Of a DNA stretch of 37,515 nt, positions 32,686 through 37,515 are shown piece by piece; within the stretch, counting starts at the first letter, position 1, and each line of letters starts with the position of its first letter. The notes under the pieces are model-generated. The model did not search any database and had not been told where the DNA came from. It was given only the letters and a program-made list of their open reading frames with translations. The position numbers and the translations under genes were made by a program. Source of the stretch: an uncultured delta proteobacterium (GTDB lineage: Bacteria; Myxococcota_A; Polyangia; Polyangiales; Polyangiaceae); contig CAIVJW010000183.1 of the NCBI GenBank assembly GCA_903906315.1, forward strand, positions 1 through 37,515, written 5' to 3'.

Positions 32686-33804
32686 GTGGGTGGCAAGGAC
32701 CGGCGCAAGGGCAAGGATCGCAGAGAGGCGGACGCCCCGTCGCGCTGGCTCGAGGTCGAGGACGCGCGGAAGGCCGCGAAGCGCAGGCTCGCGAAGGCCG
32801 TCTACGAGCACGCGCGCGCGGGCGCCGGCAACGAGGCGACGCTCGCGGAGAACGAGGCGGCCTTCCGGCGTCGCGCGATCTGGCCGCGCGTGCTGCGCGA
32901 CGTCGCGGCCTGCGACCCGTCCACCACCGTCCTCGGCGCGGCGCTGCGGGTGCCGGTGATCGTCGCGCCGATGGGCTACCTGCGCCTCTTCGACCCGGAG
33001 GGCGAGATCGCGATGGCGCGCGCCGCCGAGGCGGCCGGCACGATCCTCGCGGTGTCCGAGCTCGCGAGCGTGCGCTTCGAGGACATCGCGGCCGCGACGG
33101 CCTCGCCCAAGTGGCTGCAGGTCTGCGTCGTGCGCGACCGCGGCCGCACCCGGGCGATCGTCGATCGCGCCGCCGCGGCCGGCTACGCGGCGATCGTGCT
33201 CACGGTCGACCTCCCGGTGATCGGCCGGAGGCCGCGCGAGATCGCGGCCGGGTTCGCGCTGCCGCCCGATCTCGCGCTCGTGAACCACGGCGCGGTGGGC
33301 GACGACGGCGCGGCCTGCCCGGCGACGCTCGACGACCTGACGCCGGACGCGACCTTGACGTTCCGCGATCTCGAGTGGCTGCGCGGGGTGGCGCCGCTGC
33401 CGCTCGTGATCAAGGGCATCCTGCGCGGCGACGACGCCGACCTCGCGGTGCGCCACGGCGCCGCCGCCGTGATCGTGTCGAACCACGGCGGCCGGCAGCT
33501 CGACGGCGCGCCCGCGGCCCTCGACGCGCTCCCCGAGGTCGCGGCCGCGGTGGCCGGTCGCGCGGAGGTGCTCGTCGACGGCGGCGTGCGATCGGGGGCC
33601 GACGTGCTGCGCGCGATCGGGCTCGGGGCCCGCGCCGTGCTCATCGGACGGCCTGCGCTCTACGGCCTCGCGGGCGGCGGTCAGGCCGGCGTCGAGCGCG
33701 TGTTCGCGATCCTCGAGGACGAGCTCCGCGCGACGATGGCCCTCGCGGGCTGCCGGCGCGTGAGCGAGCTGCCGCGCGACCTCGTGCGCCCGACCCCGCG
33801 CTGA
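32686..33804 (+). CDS. Divergent FMN-dependent alpha-hydroxy-acid oxidase/dehydrogenase homologue
   Basis: A 372-residue TIM-barrel protein of the glycolate oxidase/lactate dehydrogenase family. Several family residues are kept: catalytic base His 267 in SNHGGRQLDG, Arg 270, Asp 175 (TVDLP), Arg 182 (GRR), Lys 243 (IKGI) and the FMN-phosphate motif DGGVRSGADV...IGRP. Aligned by eye to spinach glycolate oxidase, three active-site positions differ: Tyr24 is His 42 (VYEH), Trp108 is Leu 126 and Tyr129 is Cys 147 (LQVCV). The two tyrosines normally hold the substrate carboxylate and stabilise the flavin, so substrate or chemistry is probably altered. The basic N-terminal tail (GGKDRRKGKDRRE) is extra. 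It is divergent from the NCS1 permease and followed by plsC after 183 bp. Confidence 0.88.
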   Translation: MGGKDRRKGKDRREADAPSRWLEVEDARKAAKRRLAKAVYEHARAGAGNEATLAENEAAFRRRAIWPRVLRDVAACDPSTTVLGAALRVPVIVAPMGYLRLFDPEGEIAMARAAEAAGTILAVSELASVRFEDIAAATASPKWLQVCVVRDRGRTRAIVDRAAAAGYAAIVLTVDLPVIGRRPREIAAGFALPPDLALVNHGAVGDDGAACPATLDDLTPDATLTFRDLEWLRGVAPLPLVIKGILRGDDADLAVRHGAAAVIVSNHGGRQLDGAPAALDALPEVAAAVAGRAEVLVDGGVRSGADVLRAIGLGARAVLIGRPALYGLAGGGQAGVERVFAILEDELRATMALAGCRRVSELPRDLVRPTPR

Positions 33805-33975
33805 CGGAGAGGCGCCGCCCTTTCGATCGAGGCGCGCGCCGGAGGACCGGAGCACCGTACGGCCCGCGGAGCGCCCCCACTGGAAGCAGGCGACGGCGGG
33901 CCGGCGGACGTCACGCGGCGCACGGACGATGCCCGCGGCGTGCCGACGGGCGAGTCGGCGCGGCTGCCTTTCTGA

Positions 33976-33981
33976 TAGACG
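33976..33981 (+). promoter_or_regulatory. -10-like TAGACG before plsC
   Basis: TAGACG ends 6 nt before the ATG at 33988, without a clear Shine-Dalgarno, consistent with a leaderless message. Confidence 0.4.
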
Positions 33982-33987
33982 ATCGGA

Positions 33988-34776
33988 ATGCCGAGCTCCG
34001 CTCCGACGCCCGCGTCCCCCACGCGTGTCGGCGCCCTCGACTGGGTCGCCACCGGCGCGACCATGTCGGGCGTCTTCGCAGCCCTCTTCTCGTTCGACGT
34101 CGTCCAGCGGGTCGCGTCGCGGTTCGGGCCGCACGCCCAGCAGCGCGCCGTCTCCCACATGGCGCGCGCCATCAACCTCGCGACGCGCCTCTCGGGGACG
34201 CGGTACCGCTGCGAGGGCCTCGGTCACGTCGACCCGAAGCAGAACTACATCGTGGTGTCGAACCACCAGTCGCTGCTCGACATCTCGCAGGCCTCCGAGT
34301 ACCTCGCCGCGCTCGAGCCCCGCTACGTCTCGAAGATCGAGCTCGCGCGCGGCGTGCCCGGCGTCTCCTACAACCTGTCGCGGGGCGGGTCGGCGTGCAT
34401 CGACCGGCGCGACCCGGCGCAGGCCCGCGCCGCGATCGAGGAGCTCGGCCGGCGCGTGCGCGACGACCACTGGACGGTGGTCATCTACCCGGAGGGCACG
34501 CGCTCGCGCGACGGCCGCATGCGCCCGTGGAAGACCGGCGGCCTGCGGACGCTGCTCGCGTGCGCCCCCGGAGTGCCCGTCCTGCCCATCACGACCTCGG
34601 GCGGGTCGAGGCTGTTTCAGTACGGGATGAAGCCGCTCGTGCGAGGCGTGCCTCTCGTGTTTCGAATCCACCCGCCCATGGCCCCGCCGGACGCGGCCGA
34701 CGACGCGGCGTTCGACGACTTCGTCCGCCGCTGCGCCGCCGTCATCGAGGGCGCCCTGCCGGATCCGCCCCTCTGA
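33988..34776 (+). CDS. plsC: 1-acyl-sn-glycerol-3-phosphate acyltransferase family
   Basis: A 262-residue acyltransferase of the PlsC/LPLAT family, which acylates lysophosphatidate to phosphatidate at the inner membrane. The HX4D catalytic box is NHQSLLD, with His 93 and Asp 98. The glycerol-phosphate-binding box is YPEGTRSRDG (167-176), a Y variant of FPEGTR. A hydrophobic segment near residues 20-38 may anchor it. Length and box order are normal. The protein resembles human AGPAT1/2-like forms more than E. coli PlsC in the RYRCEGLGHVDP lead-in. It is the only phospholipid-synthesis gene here, and a family member acting on another acyl acceptor cannot be excluded. It is followed by greB after 141 bp of featureless DNA. 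Confidence 0.88.
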   Translation: MPSSAPTPASPTRVGALDWVATGATMSGVFAALFSFDVVQRVASRFGPHAQQRAVSHMARAINLATRLSGTRYRCEGLGHVDPKQNYIVVSNHQSLLDISQASEYLAALEPRYVSKIELARGVPGVSYNLSRGGSACIDRRDPAQARAAIEELGRRVRDDHWTVVIYPEGTRSRDGRMRPWKTGGLRTLLACAPGVPVLPITTSGGSRLFQYGMKPLVRGVPLVFRIHPPMAPPDAADDAAFDDFVRRCAAVIEGALPDPPL

Positions 34777-34917
34777 ATCTCGCGACCGGGCAGGTCCCCG
34801 GGAGCCGGGCAAGCGCCCCGACGGGCCGCGTTCGACCGCGGCGCGCACCGCCCCGACGGTCCCCCACCGCGGTCGTGCTGGACGTGCAGCGCGGACCGCG
34901 CGATAGCCCCGGACGCG

Positions 34918-35391
34918 ATGGGCGACCCGAACTACATCACCCCGGACGGCGCGCGCCGGCTGTCGGAGGAGCTCGGGCGGCTGCGCTGGGTCGATCGGGC
35001 GAAGGTCGTGCAGGAGGTGCAAGACGCCGCCGCGCAGGGCGACCGATCGGAGAACGCCGAGTACATCTACGGCAAGAAGCGGCTGCGCGAGATCGACCGG
35101 CGCATGCGCTTCCTCACGAAGCGGCTCGAGGCCGCGGTGGTGGTCGACCCGGCCCTGAAGCGGGGCGACAAGGCCTTCTTCGGCGCGTACGTCACGATCG
35201 AGGACGCGGAGGGCCGCGCGAGCGAGGTCCGCATCGTGGGCGAGGACGAGATCGGGGACGCCGAGGGCTACATCTCGTGGCGGTCGCCGGTCGGCCGCGC
35301 GCTGCTCGGCAAATCGGCCGGCGACACGGTCATGGTGCGGCGCCCGGCGGGCGAGGCCGAGATCGAGGTCGTCGCCGTGCGCTACGGATGA
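34918..35391 (+). CDS. greB: Transcription elongation factor GreB
   Basis: A 157-residue Gre factor that enters the RNA polymerase secondary channel and stimulates cleavage of backtracked RNA. NYITPDGARRLSEEL begins the coiled-coil hairpin. The loop GDRSENAEYIYGKKRLREIDRRMRFL carries the catalytic acidic residues Asp 42 and Glu 45 and is diagnostic for GreB over GreA (YIYGKKRLREIDRR). The C-terminal FKBP-like domain ends with SPVGRALLGKSAGDTVMVRRPAGEAEIEVV. Length and all key residues are normal. The ATG has no obvious ribosome site; a TAGCCC hexamer lies 8 nt upstream. Neighbours (plsC upstream, a small antisense reading frame and a TauE transporter downstream) give no functional clue. Confidence 0.95.
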   Translation: MGDPNYITPDGARRLSEELGRLRWVDRAKVVQEVQDAAAQGDRSENAEYIYGKKRLREIDRRMRFLTKRLEAAVVVDPALKRGDKAFFGAYVTIEDAEGRASEVRIVGEDEIGDAEGYISWRSPVGRALLGKSAGDTVMVRRPAGEAEIEVVAVRYG

Positions 35392-35405
35392 AGGCGCGAG
35401 CCTCG

Positions 35406-35510
35406 TCAGCGCCGGTGACCCCGCGAGCAGCCGCACGCCGCTGGCGCGCGCGGGCCGTCGACGCAGCCGAGGACGGTCAGCGAGAGCAGCAGGAGGACGA
35501 TCGCGCGCAC
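35406..35510 (-). CDS. Possible micro-lipoprotein (34 aa)
   Basis: A GTG-initiated frame on the minus strand encodes 34 residues: a textbook lipoprotein signal (basic start, LLLLSLTV, lipobox VLGC with Cys 16) and an 18-residue Cys/Arg/Gly-rich mature part ending at TGA. Almost every third base is G or C, as in real genes here, whereas the frame on the opposite strand lacks that bias. A TTGACC/CTCTGA promoter-like pair places the transcription start at the GTG. It sits between greB and the TauE gene, antisense to both. No homologue is recognised, so expression is uncertain. Confidence 0.4.
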   Translation of the reverse strand: MRAIVLLLLSLTVLGCVDGPRAPAACGCSRGHRR

Positions 35511-35517
35511 GGGCCGA

Positions 35518-35546
35518 TCAGAGCGCGACGCGGCCCCTCGGGTCAA
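35518..35546 (-). promoter_or_regulatory. Putative promoter of the micro-lipoprotein
   Basis: On the minus strand TTGACC (35546-35541) is followed after 17 nt by CTCTGA (35523-35518). The GTG at 35510 lies 7 nt further. The -35 is good and the -10 weak. Confidence 0.3.
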
Positions 35547-35563
35547 CGTTCCGGCGAGGGGCG

Positions 35564-36319
35564 ATGAGCCTGCTGCTCCTCGCGATCGTGGTGCTCGCGG
35601 CGTTCTCGGTCGAGGCCGTCGTCGGCTTCGGCAGCACCGTGATCGCCGTCACGTTCGGCGCGCAGATCCTGCCGATCGACGCGCTCCTGCCCGCGTTCGT
35701 CCCGCTCAACCTGGCGCTCTCGCTCGTGATCGTCGCGAGGAACGCGCGATCCGTCGACGCGCGGCTGCTCGTCCGCCGCGTCCTGCCCGCCGTCGGCGTG
35801 GGCCTCGCGATCGGCCTCGGGGCCTTTCGCCTCCTGCGGGTCGGCGACACGGCCGCCCTCGAGCTCGTCCTCGCCGCCTTCGTCGTGAGCCTGGCCGTGA
35901 TCGAGCTCGCCCGGCTGGCCCGCCCCGCCGCCGCGGCGACCGGTCGCCCGATCGCCCCGATCGCCGCCGCGGCCTTGCTCGCCCTCGGCGGCGTCGCTCA
36001 CGGCCTCTTCGGGTCCGGGGGGCCGATGGTCGTCTACGTCGCGAGCCGCGAGCTCGAGGGCAAGGCCCGCTTCCGCGCCACGCTGTCGGCGCTGTGGCTC
36101 GTGCTGAACGTCACGCTCGTCGTCAACTACGCCTCCCTCGGCCTGATCGGCCGCGCGTCGGCCGGCCGGAGCCTCGCGCTCGCCCCGTCGCTCCTGCTCG
36201 CGATCCCGATCGGCGAGTGGCTTCATCACCGCCTGCCCGAGGCTCGCTTTCGCCCCGTCGTCTACGCCGTCCTGCTCGTCGGCGGGCTGGCCCTCGGCGC
36301 CCGCCATGTGCTCCCCTGA
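35564..36319 (+). CDS. TauE/SafE family sulfite/anion exporter
   Basis: A 251-residue membrane protein with about eight helices in two repeats. Each repeat opens with the family's G-F-G-x-x motif: EAVVGFGSTVIAV in the first helix region, and GGVAHGLFGSGGPMVVYVAS in the second. ATLSALWLVLNVTLVVNY also fits. TauE/SafE proteins export sulfite, sulfoacetate or related organosulfonates, and some act on other anions. The substrate is not identifiable. The ATG at 35564 has GAGGGG just upstream. The amidohydrolase gene begins 42 bp after its stop on the same strand, so the two may form an operon, perhaps for turnover and export of a common metabolite (inferred). Confidence 0.88.
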   Translation: MSLLLLAIVVLAAFSVEAVVGFGSTVIAVTFGAQILPIDALLPAFVPLNLALSLVIVARNARSVDARLLVRRVLPAVGVGLAIGLGAFRLLRVGDTAALELVLAAFVVSLAVIELARLARPAAAATGRPIAPIAAAALLALGGVAHGLFGSGGPMVVYVASRELEGKARFRATLSALWLVLNVTLVVNYASLGLIGRASAGRSLALAPSLLLAIPIGEWLHHRLPEARFRPVVYAVLLVGGLALGARHVLP

Positions 36320-36361
36320 CGGGGCCCGCCGCCGACGGCTTCGCTTTCATCCGGAGACCCA

Positions 36362-37372
36362 ATGAACGCCACGTCGACCCGCTTCGCCGATCTTCTCGAC
36401 CTCGCCCGACTGCCGTACTTCGAGGCCGTCGACGGCCGGCTGCGCCTCGCCGACCCGGCGCTCGGCCCGGCGATCGACGTGCACACGCACCTCGCGCTCG
36501 CCTACGTGGTAGCGAGCCAGATCGATCTGCACCGCGAGTGGCCGGCGACCGAGCACTACCTGCCGTCGTACCGGGCGTTCGAGCTCGACGTGTACGCCAA
36601 TCGCAATTTTCTCCCCGAGGACATGGCGCGCATGAAGCGCGACCTCGCGCTCGGCAGCGTGACGGCCGGCGGCATGCGCCGCACGCACACGGTGCCGAAC
36701 CTCGCGCGCGAGATGAGCGACCTCGGCATCCGCGCCTCGGTGCTCCTGCCCATCGACTTCCCGGTGCTCTCGGACAACGCGAGGACGTGGCTCCGCGCCG
36801 TCGCCGGCCGCGGCGACTTCGTCGGCTTCGGGTCGGTGCACCCGTACGCGGCGGACGTGGAGGGCAAGCTCGACGAGCAGATCGCGCTCGGCGCGCGCGG
36901 CGTGAAGGTGCACCCCGCCGTCCAGCACGTCCGGCCCGACGCCGAGCGCGCGAAGCGGCTCTACCGGCTCTGCGGCGAGAAGGGCCTGGTCGTCTTCTTC
37001 CACTGCGGGCCGGTCGACATCGAGACGCGCCTCGGCCGCTACCTGTCGCAGGTGCGCCACTACGAGGAGGCGGTCGCGGAGTGCCCGGCGACGACGTTCG
37101 TCCTCGGTCACTCGGGCGCGCTGCAGATGCCCGAGGCGCTCGGCTTCGCGAAGAAGTACCCGAACGTGTGGCTCGAGATTGCCAGTCAGTCACTCTCCGG
37201 CGTGCGCCGGCTATGCGACGAGGCGCCCGAGGATCGCCTGCTCTTCGGCACGGACTGGCCCTTTTACCCGCAGGCCGCCGGGCTCGCGAAGGTCTTCCTC
37301 GCGACCGAGGGGAGAGACGCCCTGCGCCGGAAGGTCCTGCACGAGAACGCCGAGCGGCTGCTCGGCCTCTAG
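36362..37372 (+). CDS. Amidohydrolase-2 family metal-dependent hydrolase/decarboxylase
   Basis: A 336-residue TIM-barrel enzyme. Metal-binding motifs of the ACMSD/amidohydrolase_2 group are seen in order: HTH (His 41, His 43) after strand 1, the strand containing GARGVKVHPAVQ, FFHCGP, VLGHSG, and FGTDWPF with Asp 298. The ending NAERLLGL is also characteristic. The group includes decarboxylases of aromatic acids (ACMSD, gamma-resorcylate) and lactonases, so hydrolysis or decarboxylation are both possible. A helical insertion after the HTH (SQIDLHREWPATEHYLPS to MARMKRDLALG) would cover the active site. The start ATG 36362 has GGAG at 7-10 nt. It follows the TauE transporter by 42 bp. Confidence 0.88.
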   Translation: MNATSTRFADLLDLARLPYFEAVDGRLRLADPALGPAIDVHTHLALAYVVASQIDLHREWPATEHYLPSYRAFELDVYANRNFLPEDMARMKRDLALGSVTAGGMRRTHTVPNLAREMSDLGIRASVLLPIDFPVLSDNARTWLRAVAGRGDFVGFGSVHPYAADVEGKLDEQIALGARGVKVHPAVQHVRPDAERAKRLYRLCGEKGLVVFFHCGPVDIETRLGRYLSQVRHYEEAVAECPATTFVLGHSGALQMPEALGFAKKYPNVWLEIASQSLSGVRRLCDEAPEDRLLFGTDWPFYPQAAGLAKVFLATEGRDALRRKVLHENAERLLGL

Positions 37373-37464
37373 CGCGACCCTCGCCGAAAAGGCCCCGATC
37401 TGCGTGCGAGGTCCCCTGTCGCGGCGCAGCGTGCGGGGTCGTCGCCGGGCGATGGTCGGCGAAA

Positions 37465-37478
37465 TCGACGCGCGTCGA
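37465..37478. terminator. Palindrome followed by TTTT
   Basis: TCGACGCGCGTCGA is a 14-nt perfect palindrome followed by CGGTTTT on the plus strand, 92 nt after the amidohydrolase stop. It may be a terminator or, because it is fully symmetric, a protein-binding site. Confidence 0.3.
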
Positions 37479-37515
37479 CGGTTTTCGGGAGCCTGACGGT
37501 CTGACCGGGTCCCGC

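Noticed and set aside
35388-35567. 59-aa plus-strand frame linking greB and the TauE gene by ATGA overlaps at both ends
   Set aside because: Third-position GC is no higher than the genome average and the product is Arg-rich noise. The opposite strand has a more gene-like reading frame.
1-37515. tRNA/rRNA genes, CRISPR repeats, transposases, integrases, riboswitches
   Set aside because: Looked for cloverleaf arms, regularly spaced repeats and mobile-element proteins; none seen.

Overview
The window is very GC-rich (I estimate well above 70%), with third codon positions almost all G or C. It is dense with PAS/histidine kinases, an eukaryote-like Ser/Thr kinase, PilZ and TPR proteins, lipoproteins and a low-complexity-linker cytochrome. 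That combination suggests a Myxococcota (Polyangia-type) chromosome, which is an inference from gene content. I see no tRNA, rRNA, insertion sequence, prophage or CRISPR array, and the gene mix looks chromosomal rather than mobile.

Layout. 1-5.9 kb (+): the 3' end of a secreted c-type cytochrome; a small unknown protein coupled to a membrane Ser/Thr kinase with a PPC-like exterior; then a PAS hybrid histidine kinase. 5.9-9.4 kb (-): thiolase, then (in transcription order from the right) an exported alpha/beta hydrolase, a PilZ protein and a sigma-28-type factor. 9.4-11.8 kb (+): a SAM methyltransferase, a degraded coding remnant and a Uma2 nuclease. 11.9-15.3 kb (+): a two-gene histidine kinase operon. 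15.35-20.05 kb (-): CvfB-like S1 protein, SDR, beta-hydroxyacid dehydrogenase and ABC-F ATPase. 20.1-22.6 kb (+): an MMPL/RND exporter, with a small VTT-like membrane protein on the other strand. 23.4-23.7 kb: a broken PHB-depolymerase-type esterase. 24-27.7 kb (-): a large unknown lipoprotein and a saccharopine-dehydrogenase-like enzyme. 27.8-31.0 kb (+): two exported TPR proteins overlapping by 4 bp, then a tandem bacterial-PH membrane protein. 31.0-32.6 kb (-): NCS1 nucleobase permease. 32.7-37.4 kb (+): a divergent FMN alpha-hydroxy-acid oxidase homologue, PlsC, GreB, a TauE/SafE transporter and an amidohydrolase.

The strongest theme is signalling. There is one Ser/Thr kinase, three histidine kinases (two carrying receiver domains, none with a DNA-binding output here), and a PilZ protein fused by operon structure to a sigma factor. 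Housekeeping or metabolic genes (thiolase, PlsC, GreB, ABC-F, SDR) are interspersed without an obvious single pathway.

No complete textbook-novel system is evident. The most unusual signals are: a recurring -10-like hexamer placed 6-7 nt before start codons that lack Shine-Dalgarno sites (leaderless mRNAs); an alpha-hydroxy-acid oxidase homologue that has lost both active-site tyrosines; the PPC-bearing kinase with its small partner; the PilZ/sigma pair; the coupled TPR-TPR-PH operon; and three places where coding signal changes frame.
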